Below, one piece after another: positions 8,221-17,703 of a DNA stretch of 64,000 nt. Numbering within the stretch: the first letter of the stretch is position 1; every line of letters starts with the position of its first letter. The DNA lies in NCBI GenBank assembly GCA_016793465.1, contig JAEUJW010000107.1, positions 1 to 64,000 on the forward strand, given 5' to 3'. The DNA comes from Myxococcales bacterium. Its GTDB lineage: Bacteria; Myxococcota; Polyangia; Nannocystales; Nannocystaceae. The notes under the pieces are model-generated. The model saw only the letters and a list, made by a program, of their open reading frames with translations. It was not told the origin of the DNA and ran no database searches. The position numbers and the translations under genes are program-made.

Positions 8221-8673
8221 CGAAGCCGCCAGGTCCGCGCCGGGGCCCGCGAGTGTTGCAAGTTTTCCACAGCGTGTGCCGGGACCCACGCCGCGTCGCG
8301 GCTCGCCCGCGCAGCCAACGTCCACACCGCGGACCTCGCCTCGCCCGCGCAGCCGACGTCCGCACCGCGGACCTCGGGACCCTGGCGAGCGACGACCGCC
8401 CCGGCGTCGGCGAAGACCCTCGCGCTCTGATCTTCGAAATTGCCGACACGGACTCGCCGAGCCGCTGCGCCGGCGCGTCGACCACGAGCCCGGCGAGCAC
8501 GGAGCGATCGTCGTCGGCGCGGCGCCCCTCAATTGCCGATGCGGACCTCGCCGACCGGCTGCGCCGGCGCGTCGACCACGAGCGCGTCGAGTCGTTCGTC
8601 GGCCCCGGCGAGCACGGAGCGATCGTCGTCGGCGCGGCGCCCCTCGCGAGCGGCGCCCTGCCCGCGACCGCCG
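8221..8673. repeat. Gap of about 450 bp with two pairs of direct repeats
   Basis: No convincing gene is present. The gap holds a 37-bp direct repeat (8302-8338 and 8340-8376, period 38, three or fewer mismatches). It also holds a larger imperfect tandem pair (8438-8530 and 8531-8645) that share a GCGCCGGCGCGTCGACCACG core and the ending GAGCACGGAGCGATCGTCGT; the second copy has an insert of roughly 20 bp. The array lies immediately downstream of the methyltransferase stop. Open frames across it differ between copies and show no family features, so I treat it as non-coding. Confidence 0.6.
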
Positions 8674-9831
8674 TCAGCGCCGCTGGTACACGTTGACCCG
8701 CAGGTAGTCGCCCTCGCGGTGGCCCGGCCAGACCGGGTGGTCGGGCCCCGGGCCGAGCGCGTGCACCCGCGTCCACGCGTCGCCGCCGGCGTCGAGCATC
8801 ACGCCGTCGAGCTCGCCCGCGCCGAGGTGGTGCGAGCAGCTGCAGATCGCCGCGAACCCGCCGACCTGCACCCGCGGCAGCAGGCGCGCCAGGCTGCCCG
8901 CCATGGCCCCGGCCGCCCGCGAGACGTCGCGCGCGCTGCTGGCGACGCGCGGCGGGTCGAACACCAGCGCCCCGAACGGCCCCGCCAGCGCGGCGTCGTC
9001 GAGCGCCCCGAACATGTCGCCCGCGACCCAGCGCGTGCGCGCCGTCAGCCCGTTGGCCTCGGCGTTGGCGGCCGCGTGGGCGAGCGCCCTGGCGCTCTGG
9101 TCGAGCCCGACGGCGTCGACTCCGAGCGCCGCCGCGTGCAGCGCGAACCCGCCGACGTGACAGCCGACGTCGAGCAGCGCACCACCTGTCCTTCGGGCCA
9201 GCTCGGCGAGCCGCCGACGGTTGTCGCGCTGGTCGAGGTAGGCCCCGGTCTTCTGGGCCGGCGGCGCGGGCACGCGGAACACCAGGTCGTGCTCGCGGAA
9301 CTCGAGCGTGGCCTCGCCGTGCGCGTGCGTCGGCGCCGCGAAGCCCTCGCGCTCGGCGGCCCCCGCCGGCGAGGCCACGAACACGCGCCCCGACGTGAGC
9401 TTATTAAAATACTCGAGCAGGGTCGGCAGCCGCGCGGCCATCGCCGCGGTCGCGACCTGGACCACGCGGTCGTCGCCGTAGCGGTCGACGGTCAGCCCCG
9501 GCAGGCCGTCGCCCTCGCTGTTGACCTCGCGGACCCCGGTGGTGTGCGCCGGGACGATCGCCCCGCGTGCGGCCAGCGCCGCGTCGAGCCGCCGCGTCAG
9601 CCAGTCGGCGGGCGGCGCCGCCTCGCCGAAGTGGACGATGCGCAGCGGGATCTCCGAGTCGGGAGACACGAGCCCCCACGCCAGCGTGTGCCCGCGGTGG
9701 TCGGTCAACGCCGCCAGCGCGGCCGGATCGCCGGGCCCCCAGATCTTGCCGACCTGCCGCTTGCGCACCCACGGCCCCTCGCGCGGCCCGTGGCGGCCGG
9801 CGTCGCGGCGGAGTTCGACGCGGGTGGTCAC
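8674..9831 (-). CDS. Class I SAM-dependent rRNA methyltransferase (RlmI/RlmK-like)
   Basis: The 385-aa protein has the layout of the RlmI family of 23S rRNA cytosine-C5 methyltransferases. A short N-terminal RNA-binding part is followed by a central region with the family signature NSEGDGLPGLTVDRYGD (about 104-120) and a Rossmann methyltransferase domain. That domain carries KTGAYLDQRDNR, the SAM-binding LLDVGCHVGGFALHAAALG, the acidic-loop motif VGLDQS and the catalytic-loop motif FDPPRVA. A SCS motif (ICSCSHHL) supplies the likely catalytic cysteine. The exact rRNA target cannot be read from the sequence. GTG 9831 is the start. A F-N-K run at 9404-9418 uses AT-only codons. Confidence 0.85.
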   Translation of the reverse strand: MTTRVELRRDAGRHGPREGPWVRKRQVGKIWGPGDPAALAALTDHRGHTLAWGLVSPDSEIPLRIVHFGEAAPPADWLTRRLDAALAARGAIVPAHTTGVREVNSEGDGLPGLTVDRYGDDRVVQVATAAMAARLPTLLEYFNKLTSGRVFVASPAGAAEREGFAAPTHAHGEATLEFREHDLVFRVPAPPAQKTGAYLDQRDNRRRLAELARRTGGALLDVGCHVGGFALHAAALGVDAVGLDQSARALAHAAANAEANGLTARTRWVAGDMFGALDDAALAGPFGALVFDPPRVASSARDVSRAAGAMAGSLARLLPRVQVGGFAAICSCSHHLGAGELDGVMLDAGGDAWTRVHALGPGPDHPVWPGHREGDYLRVNVYQRR

Positions 9832-9923
9832 GCGGGGCCATGTACCACGACCCGCGATCGCCGGACCATCCGCGAGACGCGTCGGCTCACGCGCCCCCCG
9901 GCCCGACCGGGGCCCCGGCTTGT

Positions 9924-9929
9924 TATGGT
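9924..9929 (+). promoter_or_regulatory. -10-like TATGGT six nt before the barrel gene
   Basis: TATGGT fits TAnnnT and ends 6 nt before GTG 9936. There is no Shine-Dalgarno site in the gap, so a leaderless mRNA is likely. Confidence 0.4.
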
Positions 9930-9935
9930 CCGCCC

Positions 9936-10658
9936 GTGCTCAAGGCCCGCCTCCTGCTCGCCATGCTGGCCGCGCTGGCCCCGGCGACCGCCCGCGCGGA
10001 CGCCCGCGAGAAGTCGGCCGCGCGCGGCAACTCGGTGCTGGACAAAGACACCGGCGAGCGGGTGTTCACCGCCGCGGCCCAGCTGCGCATGGGCCTCGTG
10101 CCCGGCGCCGGCGCGGCGGTGGTCCAGCCGCCGCTCGGCTTCGGCTTCGGCCTGAAGCTCGCGTTCTACCCGGTCAAGGCCGGACCGATGCGCTTCGGCT
10201 TCGGCTTCGCCGGCGGCCACGACCGCTTCGCCAGCCGCCGCGTGCTGGTCGGCGCCCGCCCCGACGACCCCGGCAAGACGGTCGAGTCGCGGCGCTGGTC
10301 GACCCTCACGCACACCGACCTCGCGCTTGGCCTCGGCTTCCAGATCCCCGCCGGCCCGCTGCTGGTCGAGCTCGGCGCGGGCGGCGGCCTCGGCATCTCG
10401 TCGTACCGCCGCGCGGTCGACCTCGACGTCCTGAACGACGACGTGACGGTGGCCTACAGCCCGCTCGTGCGCGCCGACATCGGCCTCGGCGTGCCCATCC
10501 GCAACAACCAGGGGATCGCCCTCGGCTTCGACCTCCAGCAGTATTTTTCGAGCAAGAAGGTCGTGACCGTGCCCGACGCGCCGCGCGGCGCGCCGCCCGA
10601 CAGCGTCGTCTTCGACCTCGTCTTCAACGTCACCCTCGCCTACCAGATGTGGTTTTAA
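9936..10658 (+). CDS. Outer-membrane beta-barrel protein of unknown role
   Basis: GTG 9936 gives a good signal peptide (VLKARLLLAMLAALAPATARA), so the long in-frame extension upstream was rejected. The mature part of about 220 residues alternates Gly/aromatic strands and turns (LGFGFGLKLAFYPVK, MRFGFGFAGGHDRF, DLALGLGFQIPAGPLLVELGAGGG, LVRADIGLGVPI). It ends in a terminal strand (VVFDLVFNVTLAYQMWF) whose last residue is Phe, the usual outer-membrane barrel assembly signal. Length suggests 8-10 strands. It precedes gpmI by 10 bp and may share a transcript, but no functional link is evident. Confidence 0.75.
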   Translation: MLKARLLLAMLAALAPATARADAREKSAARGNSVLDKDTGERVFTAAAQLRMGLVPGAGAAVVQPPLGFGFGLKLAFYPVKAGPMRFGFGFAGGHDRFASRRVLVGARPDDPGKTVESRRWSTLTHTDLALGLGFQIPAGPLLVELGAGGGLGISSYRRAVDLDVLNDDVTVAYSPLVRADIGLGVPIRNNQGIALGFDLQQYFSSKKVVTVPDAPRGAPPDSVVFDLVFNVTLAYQMWF

Positions 10659-10668
10659 TAGCCCGGCC

Positions 10669-12300
<1,632 letters not shown>

Positions 12301-12384
12301 CCCGGATCCGCCCGGCCCGCGCGGGAGACTTCCCGGCGCGGCTGCGCTTTGATACTGTCCGCGCCAGCCCGGAGTTTCTCGCCG

Positions 12385-13086
12385 ATGTCGCTGCGCAGCC
12401 GTTCTTCGAAGTCCGCCTTGTTCGCCCTCTCGCTGGCCGTCTCGGCCGGGATCACCCTCACGGCCTGTGGCGGCGGCGGCGGCTACCGCGGCGGCAAGAA
12501 GTCGGCCATGCGCCAGTGGCTCGACAACCCCTCGAGCGGCGAGAAGAACGGCAACAAGATCGCCTTCCCCGCGCTCCAGACCGTGTTCGAGATCCCCGAG
12601 ACGCTCTACGTCTTTAAAAATTGCGAGGAGGCCGGCCACTCGGAGGACTCCAACAAGTGGGTCCCGCTGGTCAGCTGCGGCTCGACCGGCACCCCCTCGA
12701 CCGACGGCGACGGCCTCGAGGCCGCGGCCCCGTCGGGCGACAGCGAGGCGATCTCCCTGACCTTCTACCTCGCCGCCAAGGAGCGCCCGGTCGACGAGCG
12801 CGCCGTCGCCTTCTACAACAACGAGTACAAGGAGGCCGGCCTCAAGGTCGAGGAGCTCGCCTTCAACGACGACTACTTCGACAAGACCGGCATCTTCGCC
12901 AAGCTGCAGATCATGGACGAGTCCGGCACCAACGCGGTGCGGGAGATCCAGCAGTTCATGTGGCCCGTCGACGACGTGCTGTTCATCGCCCGCACCGAGT
13001 ACCCCTTCGGCGACACCCGCGCGATCCAGCAGGACTGGAAGTCGATCATGCCGTACTTCAAGGTCGGCAAGCCCAAGGACGAGTAG
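12385..13086 (+). CDS. Lipoprotein of unknown function, 233 aa
   Basis: Starting at ATG 12385, with a GGAG about 10 nt upstream, the product has a basic N-terminus, a hydrophobic stretch and a lipobox ending LTAC followed by a glycine run. The mature protein is acidic and mixed alpha/beta. It has recognisable strands (FPALQTVFEIPETLYVFK, AISLTFYLAAKE) and an aromatic-rich end (FMWPVDDVLFIARTEYPFGD). No family was recognised. A TACTGT (12353-12358) may be its -10, giving a leader of about 20 nt. K-N at 12613-12620 uses AT-only codons. Confidence 0.75.
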   Translation: MSLRSRSSKSALFALSLAVSAGITLTACGGGGGYRGGKKSAMRQWLDNPSSGEKNGNKIAFPALQTVFEIPETLYVFKNCEEAGHSEDSNKWVPLVSCGSTGTPSTDGDGLEAAAPSGDSEAISLTFYLAAKERPVDERAVAFYNNEYKEAGLKVEELAFNDDYFDKTGIFAKLQIMDESGTNAVREIQQFMWPVDDVLFIARTEYPFGDTRAIQQDWKSIMPYFKVGKPKDE

Positions 13087-13112
13087 CGAGCCGGCGAGCA
13101 GGCGCTCGCACG

Positions 13113-13137
13113 AGGCCCGGCGCGCCGCGTCGGGCCT
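13113..13137 (+). terminator. Hairpin downstream of the 233-aa lipoprotein
   Basis: AGGCCCG (13113-13119) pairs with CGGGCCT (13131-13137) around a GC loop, 27 bp after the stop at 13086. The T-tract is weak (TTCG). Confidence 0.4.
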
Positions 13138-13143
13138 TCGCCG

Positions 13144-13423
13144 TTCGTCACGCGCCCCGCAGGCGATTGCGTCGGGCCTCGCCGGTCGTCACGCGCCCGC
13201 ATGCGAAGCGCGACGAGCCCGCGTCGGTCGTCACGCACCCGCAGGCGAAGCGCAACGGGCCCTCGTCGGTCGTCACGCGCCCGCATGCGAAGCGGCCGCG
13301 GCCCTCTCGTCCGCGGCCGGCTCGCAGCGCCCCGGCCGCAGCGTCGGTCGTCACGTGCCCACAGGCGAAGCGCGACGGGCCCTCTCGTCCGCGGCCGGCT
13401 CGCAGCGCCCCGGCCGCAGCGCC
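13144..13423. repeat. Tandem array built from the 3' end of the neighbouring lipoprotein gene
   Basis: A 27-bp core (GGTCGTCACGCGCCCGCATG and variants, then CGAAGCG) recurs at 13144, 13184, 13226, 13268 and 13346, with spacings near 40, 42, 42 and 78. The last two belong to a 78-bp unit that includes CCCTCTCGTCCGCGGCCGGC and is nearly identical at 13301-13343 and 13379-13421. The copy at 13346-13423 forms the 3' coding end of the minus-strand gene that stops at 13351. The array therefore looks like repeated copying of a gene end, decaying with distance. There are no CRISPR-like spacers. Confidence 0.75.
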
Positions 13424-14001
13424 GGGCTCGACGCCAGCGTCGCCCCGTGCGCCGTCAGCGTGACCGTCTCGCACGCGGCCAGCGTCACGCACGACCACGT
13501 CTCGGCGTTGGCGTGGCGCACCTGCAGGTCGAACGCGCCCGGCGCCGACCAGCCTCGCAGCCGCCCGCTCGCCTCGGCCGCGAGCGGCAGTCCGTCGAGG
13601 CTCGCGGAGGTCGGCGGCACACCTGGCCCGAGGGCCAGGTCGGGCACGACCACCAGCGCGCCCGGCAGCGGCAGCGCGGCGAGGGCCGCGTGCTCCTCGG
13701 GCGTGAGCGGCTCGGCGTCGCGGACCGGCGGCGCCTCGTGCAGGCTGACGACCCGCCAGTGCGAGGCCGCCGGCGGCGCGAGCAGCGTGCGCGCCGCGGC
13801 CCGGCAGCGCCGCTCGTCGGGCGCGGCCACCAGCTCGACGATGAGCCCGTGGATCGCCGGGTCGCAGGCCGACGCCCGATGCCCCGCCATGACCAGCGCC
13901 CCGCAGTCCGGCGGCAGCGGCGGCGGCTCGACCGGCGGCTCGCCGCACGCGACCAGCCACGCGCACGCGTGCAGCAGCAGACGAGGGGCTCGCGCGGTCA
14001 A
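13351..14001 (-). CDS. Lipoprotein of unknown function whose 3' end lies in a repeat array
   Basis: The TTG at 14001 gives a lipoprotein signal (LTARAPRLLLHACAWLVACGEPP, lipobox LVAC), which the longer in-frame extension does not. The mature part of about 195 residues has a few cysteines (PPDCGALVMAGHRASACDP, ERRCRAAARTLL) and a C-terminal beta-rich part (FDLQVRHANAETWSCVTLAACETVTLTAHG). It ends in a low-complexity tail (ADERARRASPVGT) encoded by the tandem array, so the tail may be a by-product of repeat spread. No family was recognised. It is divergent from the thioesterase gene. Confidence 0.6.
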   Translation of the reverse strand: MTARAPRLLLHACAWLVACGEPPVEPPPLPPDCGALVMAGHRASACDPAIHGLIVELVAAPDERRCRAAARTLLAPPAASHWRVVSLHEAPPVRDAEPLTPEEHAALAALPLPGALVVVPDLALGPGVPPTSASLDGLPLAAEASGRLRGWSAPGAFDLQVRHANAETWSCVTLAACETVTLTAHGATLASSPALRPGRCEPAADERARRASPVGT

Positions 14002-14100
14002 ACGACGCCGAGTCTGCGGCAACTCGCCCCGCCTGCCAACCCGGGGCGCGTGTGCTAGCGCCGCTTGCTCGCGCGTGCGGACTCGCGGGAGGATCCAGCG

Positions 14101-14586
14101 GTGGACGACATCAAGACAGCGCTGGCGGCCCTCGTGGCCGCCGGTCACGACATCGCCGAAATTTTAAACGAGCACCGCGGCGGGTTCGAACGCGCGATCG
14201 GCCTGCGGTTCATCGCCGCGAGCGCCGACGAGGTCGTCGCCGAGGTGCCGGTGACCTCGACGCTGCTGCAGCCCTACGGCCTGGTCCACGGCGGGGTGCA
14301 CGCGGCGATCGTCGAGACCCTGGCGAGCTGCGGGGCCGCGCTGGCGGCCATGGCCCGCGGGCAGACCACCGTCGGCCTCGAGAACACCACCTCGTTCCTG
14401 CGGGCCACGCGGGACGGCACGCTGCACGCCCGGGCCACGCCGCTGCACCGCGGCGGGCGCACGCAGGTCTGGACCGTCGACATCCGCGACGACGCCGGCC
14501 GCGACGTCGCCAGCGGGCGGGTGCGCATGCTCTGCCTCGACGCCGGCGCGAGCGTGGCCGGCGAGACGGTGACGATCAAGGCTTGA
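14101..14586 (+). CDS. PaaI-type hotdog-fold thioesterase
   Basis: GTG 14101 is the start because GGGAGGA (14087-14093) precedes it by 7 nt. The 161-aa product carries the hotdog thioesterase pattern: a short helix, LQPYGLVHGGVHAAIVETLAS (the catalytic helix motif HGG.h...E), then TTVGLENTTSFLRATRDGTL and RTQVWTVDIRDDAGRDVASGR. Such proteins hydrolyse acyl- or aryl-CoA thioesters in the cytosol. The substrate is not evident. An I-L-N codon run at 14160-14169 is AT-only. The 3' end overlaps the convergent gene by 11 bp. Confidence 0.85.
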   Translation: MDDIKTALAALVAAGHDIAEILNEHRGGFERAIGLRFIAASADEVVAEVPVTSTLLQPYGLVHGGVHAAIVETLASCGAALAAMARGQTTVGLENTTSFLRATRDGTLHARATPLHRGGRTQVWTVDIRDDAGRDVASGRVRMLCLDAGASVAGETVTIKA

Positions 14587-14959
14587 AGTTGACGAGCGTG
14601 GTCGGGTGGTTCTCCGGCTCGATCTGCAGGGCCGTCTGGACGTCGAAGTCGGAGAAGCCGCGCACGGTGATCACGCGGCACTTGCGGACGACGCCCTTCA
14701 GCCGCTGCAGCACGCGGGCCCCGGCGATCAGCTCGTCGCTGACCTCGAGCGGGCGGTGCGACTGCTTGGTGCTGGCGTGCTCGAGCCAGCGCTCCGAGGC
14801 GAACTCCACGCCGGTCGTCAGGTCGGTGATCAGCGGCTCGTGCGGCCAGCTGCGGGCCTTCTTGCCGAACATGCCGGACTCCACGACCTCGTACCACACG
14901 ACCTCGACGCGGTGCCCGATGGGGATCTGCGCCTGATAGCCGACGACCACGTGTTCCAA
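14576..14959 (-). CDS. Unknown conserved-looking protein, 127 aa
   Basis: The start is TTG 14959, preceded by GGGAGG. The product is a small soluble alpha/beta protein without signal or membrane segment. It is rich in strands with aromatic and charged residues (VEVVWYEVVESGMFGKK, PLITDLTTGVEFASERWL, VRKCRVITVRGFSDFD) and ends in NHPTTLVNFKP. I do not recognise the family. It is convergent with the thioesterase gene, with an 11-bp tail overlap. Confidence 0.6.
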   Translation of the reverse strand: MEHVVVGYQAQIPIGHRVEVVWYEVVESGMFGKKARSWPHEPLITDLTTGVEFASERWLEHASTKQSHRPLEVSDELIAGARVLQRLKGVVRKCRVITVRGFSDFDVQTALQIEPENHPTTLVNFKP

Positions 14960-15266
14960 TGCCCTGCCTCCCGCGAGGCCTCGAGCGTATCAAGCGGCGG
15001 CCCGTCTGCGGGCTCGCGGGCGCGCGGCGGTGGCGATGTCTCGCCCGCGTGCCGTCGTGCTGCTCGCCCCGCGAGCGCGGCCGAGGCGGCTCCCCGGGTC
15101 GCCGCGCCGCCGCCGCGACGCCGACGCGCGCGGACCCGCCTGCGCCGCCGACCGCGCGCGGGCCGGCACGCACGGCGAGCCGCGCCCGTGGATCCGGCGC
15201 ACGCGGACCCGCGGTGGTCCACCGACGCGACGTTCGTCGGTGTCGGCACGTGCGCCGCGTGCTTCG
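14960..15266. other. Gap of about 300 bp without a recognised gene
   Basis: The stretch is extremely GC-rich, with all frames giving Arg/Ala/Pro-rich low-complexity translations. I see no hairpin with a T-tract, no clear promoter and no tandem repeat. Confidence 0.5.
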
Positions 15267-16112
15267 CTACCGGGGAGCTCCGCGCGCCGCGTCGGCGGCG
15301 GCGACCAGCAAAATTGCGTCGGAGAGGCTGTCGCGCATCGGCGAGGTGATGCCCGCGTCGCGCAGCTGGCGGCGGGCGATCGGCGAGACGGCCCACGCGA
15401 GCGCGCCGGGGCGGCGGGCGAACCGGCGGAACACGGGGTACAGCACGGTGCCCATGCCCTCGAAGTTGCGCATGTCGACGACCACGGCCTGTGATGGATC
15501 GGCGACGGCGAAGAACTCGGCGAGCGGCTTCTCGTGGCCGCTCGTCAGGCGCGAGAAGATCCGCAGGCGGCGCGGATAGCCGCCGCGATCGCGGGCGGGC
15601 AGGCCGAGGTCGAGGTAGCCGTGGATCTGCTCGAGGCGCAGCAGCGCCGTCGCGTCGGTGAGGCTGGCCAGCGCCAGCGCGTGCACGGCGGCGAAGTAGG
15701 CGTGCGCCGGCATGTCGGCGTCGGGGCTCCAGGCCTCGTGACGTCGCGGGTCGGCGCCGTGCTCGTGGATCGCCACGCGCAGCGTGATGCCGTCGCAGCC
15801 GCGGCGATCGTCGGGCAGCGCGAGCGCCGGGGCCAGGCTGGCGAGCTGCTCGCGGACCGCGGCGGCGCGCGCCGGGTCGAGGCGGGCCTCGGCGTCGTGG
15901 TGCGGCGGCAGCCGCGGCTCGCGGGTGGTGAGCGCGCCCCACAGGCTGTCCTCGAACCAGCGCAGGCGCACCGCCCCGCCGTCCGCCGCGAGGTCGACGC
16001 TGACGAGCGCCTCGCGGTGGAACGTCGGCGTGAACAGCACCGCGTGGCGTACGCCGCCCGCGGGCACGGGCGGGCTGTCGGCGGTGGCGGCGGCGAGGAG
16101 GTCGGGCTGCAC
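15267..16112 (-). CDS. STAS-like domain protein with unknown N-terminal half
   Basis: The start is uncertain; GTG 16112 or TTG 16118 both open before the first conserved-looking part. The N-terminal half of the 281-aa product (residues about 20-170) has strands then helices (HAVLFTPTFHREALVSVDL, VRLRWFEDSLWGAL) and no known signature. Residues about 185-275 read like a STAS/anti-sigma-antagonist fold: a beta strand with SQAVVVDMRNFEGMGTVLYP, a helix RRFARR, then ALAWAVSPIARRQLRDAG. The phospho-acceptor serine of SpoIIAA types is not obvious. It is divergent from the GNAT gene. Confidence 0.55.
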   Translation of the reverse strand: MQPDLLAAATADSPPVPAGGVRHAVLFTPTFHREALVSVDLAADGGAVRLRWFEDSLWGALTTREPRLPPHHDAEARLDPARAAAVREQLASLAPALALPDDRRGCDGITLRVAIHEHGADPRRHEAWSPDADMPAHAYFAAVHALALASLTDATALLRLEQIHGYLDLGLPARDRGGYPRRLRIFSRLTSGHEKPLAEFFAVADPSQAVVVDMRNFEGMGTVLYPVFRRFARRPGALAWAVSPIARRQLRDAGITSPMRDSLSDAILLVAAADAARGAPR

Positions 16113-16214
16113 GCGCAAGCCCCCGCAGCATGCCAGCTCGCCGCGAGGTCGTGGGCCCGTCGCCGGCGAGCGCTCGCGCCCGCGGGTGCGCGCTGGTATC
16201 GTGCGCGCTGGCAC

Positions 16215-16793
16215 ATGCACGGCGACATCTGGTTGACGAGCGAACGACTGGGCCTGCGGCGCTTCACGCCGGACGACCTCGACCTGCTGCTGCGGCTCAA
16301 CGCCGACCCGGACGTGACGAAGTACACCGGCGGGCCCAAGGACCGCGCGACGAGCGAGAAGATGCTGCACGAGCGCATCCTCGGCTACTACGACCGGAAC
16401 CCGGGGCTCGGCATCTGGCTGGGCGTCGAGCTCGCCACCGGGTCGCCGACCGGCATGCACCTGCTCAACCATGTGCAGCACGAGCCCGACATCCAGGTCG
16501 GCTACGTGATGTTCAAGGAGCACTGGGGCCGCGGCTACGCCACCGAGATGGCGGTCCGCCTGCTGCGCCACGGGTTCGAGCACCTGCGGCTGCCGCGGAT
16601 CGTCGCCATCACCGACCTGCCGCACGTGGCCTCGCAGCGGGTGCTGGCGAAGGCGGGGCTGCGTCGCAAGGGCGAGCGCAAGTTCTCCCACACCGCCTAC
16701 GGCAGCGAGCCGCTGGCGTGGTTCGAGCGCGACCGCGACGACTGGCTGGCCGAGCGCGCGGCGCCGCGTCAGCCGAGCACGCCGTCGACGTAG
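16215..16793 (+). CDS. GNAT acetyltransferase, RimJ/RimL type
   Basis: The 192-aa product starts at ATG 16215 with the typical opening LTSERLGLRRFTPDDLD. The acetyl-CoA site is V-x-x-x-x-WGRGYATEMAVRLLRHGFEHL (residues about 93-120), preceded by a strand reading IQVGYVMFKEHWG. The region VASQRVLAKAGLRRKGERKF is the usual RimJ-like N-x-x-S-x-x-x-x-x-K-x-G segment, with Gln in place of Asn. Family members acetylate protein N-termini or small amines; the substrate is unknown. TATCGT at 16197-16202 may be its -10. The 3' end overlaps the convergent gene by 25 bp. Confidence 0.8.
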   Translation: MHGDIWLTSERLGLRRFTPDDLDLLLRLNADPDVTKYTGGPKDRATSEKMLHERILGYYDRNPGLGIWLGVELATGSPTGMHLLNHVQHEPDIQVGYVMFKEHWGRGYATEMAVRLLRHGFEHLRLPRIVAITDLPHVASQRVLAKAGLRRKGERKFSHTAYGSEPLAWFERDRDDWLAERAAPRQPSTPST

Positions 16794-17191
16794 ACCCACG
16801 CGCCGACGTCACGGCCGTCCGGGCCCGTCGCCGGCTCGCGCGTGAAGCGGCTGCGCTCGCGCTGCACGAACCTCCGCCCGTTCGACTTCAGCGTCGCCTC
16901 GAACGTCACGAAGCCGGCGTCGTCGCGCGGGCCGCCGCCGGTGGTCTCGACGATGCGGAGCTCGACCCCGCGGAGCGTCGCGCAGTAGGCCGCGAGCCCG
17001 GCCCGGTCGAGCCCGCCGCGCCGCTCCGCCGCCGTCGTGGCGATCAGGTAGTCGACCGCGCCCTCGAGGTACGCCGTGTAGCGGCTGCGCATCAGCGCCG
17101 CCGCGGTCGGGGCCGGGCGCTCGCCGGTCACGTAGGGGCCGCAGCAGGCGGCGTAGTCGAGCTTCTGGCCGCAGGGGCAGCGCCGGGACAT
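16769..17191 (-). CDS. YchJ-family protein with SEC-C-like zinc motif
   Basis: ATG 17191 starts MSRRCPCGQKLDYAACCGPYV, a SEC-C-type zinc-binding motif (CxC...CC) of the kind found at the end of SecA and at the start of YchJ/UPF0225 proteins. It is followed by the family core SRYTAYLEGAVDYLIATT, then an NTF2-like beta region (FVTFEATLKSNGRRFVQRERSRF). The length of 140 aa fits the family (about 140-160). The biochemical role is unknown. It is convergent with and overlaps the GNAT gene. Confidence 0.85.
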   Translation of the reverse strand: MSRRCPCGQKLDYAACCGPYVTGERPAPTAAALMRSRYTAYLEGAVDYLIATTAAERRGGLDRAGLAAYCATLRGVELRIVETTGGGPRDDAGFVTFEATLKSNGRRFVQRERSRFTREPATGPDGRDVGAWVYVDGVLG

Positions 17192-17243
17192 GCCGCGAGT
17201 GTGCCAGCACGGCCGCTTCGAGGTCACGCGCTCGCGAAGTGCG

Positions 17244-17525
17244 TCAGCCGACCGCGGTCGTCGCGCGGTGCACCGGCTGGTCGAGGATCGCCAGGCGGTA
17301 CACGCTGTTCTCGGTCTCGACGTAGTAGAGGCGCCGCTGCTCGGTCGTCAGGATGCGGCGCACCGCGGTGGTGACCATGCGGCGGCCGTTCGGGTCGCGG
17401 AAGATGACCATCCCGCGGCCGACGACGGGCTCCGAGATCAGGAACCCCTCGTAGGCCTTGCCCACCGCGGTTGCCACGGAGCCCTCGCCGTTGCTGCGAA
17501 TCTTGGTCGCCAGAACCGCAAGCAC
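17244..17525 (-). CDS. Small unknown protein, 93 aa
   Basis: The start is GTG 17525, with a GATAAT-type -10 candidate 11 nt upstream. The product is beta-rich (FLISEPVVGRGMVIFRDPNGRRM, RRLYYVETENSVYRLAIL), lacks a signal peptide and looks like a compact sheet domain. I do not recognise it. The next gene upstream is far away and on the same strand belongs to the bat operon end. Confidence 0.5.
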   Translation of the reverse strand: MLAVLATKIRSNGEGSVATAVGKAYEGFLISEPVVGRGMVIFRDPNGRRMVTTAVRRILTTEQRRLYYVETENSVYRLAILDQPVHRATTAVG

Positions 17526-17536
17526 GATTCCATTAC

Positions 17537-17542
17537 ATTATC
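17537..17542 (-). promoter_or_regulatory. GATAAT -10 candidate
   Basis: On the minus strand GATAAT lies 11 nt before GTG 17525 within an AT-rich patch; no -35 is clear. Confidence 0.35.
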
Positions 17543-17703
17543 CCCCGCCGGGAAAAACGCTACGCCCAATTTCGACCGCGCCACGTGCCGATGTGGCCCG
17601 GCTCGCATGAACGTCCACCTGTCCGGAGTGGACGCGGCGACGCGGACGTTCGCGGAGAGATCGCCGTCGTACGCCCGCTTCGGCGGTGATGCGCTGACTT
17701 GCG

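Noticed and set aside
8253..8696. 147-codon plus-strand ORF in the gap before the methyltransferase
   Set aside because: It is built from direct repeats whose copies read differently, lacks any domain pattern and overlaps both gene ends.
13144..13423. CRISPR-like array of 27-bp repeats
   Set aside because: Spacings (40, 42, 42, 78) are not unique spacers; the intervals are copies of the same gene end, and no cas genes or leader are nearby.
17244..17525. Assigning the small gene to the Bat operon
   Set aside because: It lies 180 bp beyond the operon end on the same strand with its own AT-rich upstream patch, and has no Bat-like pattern.
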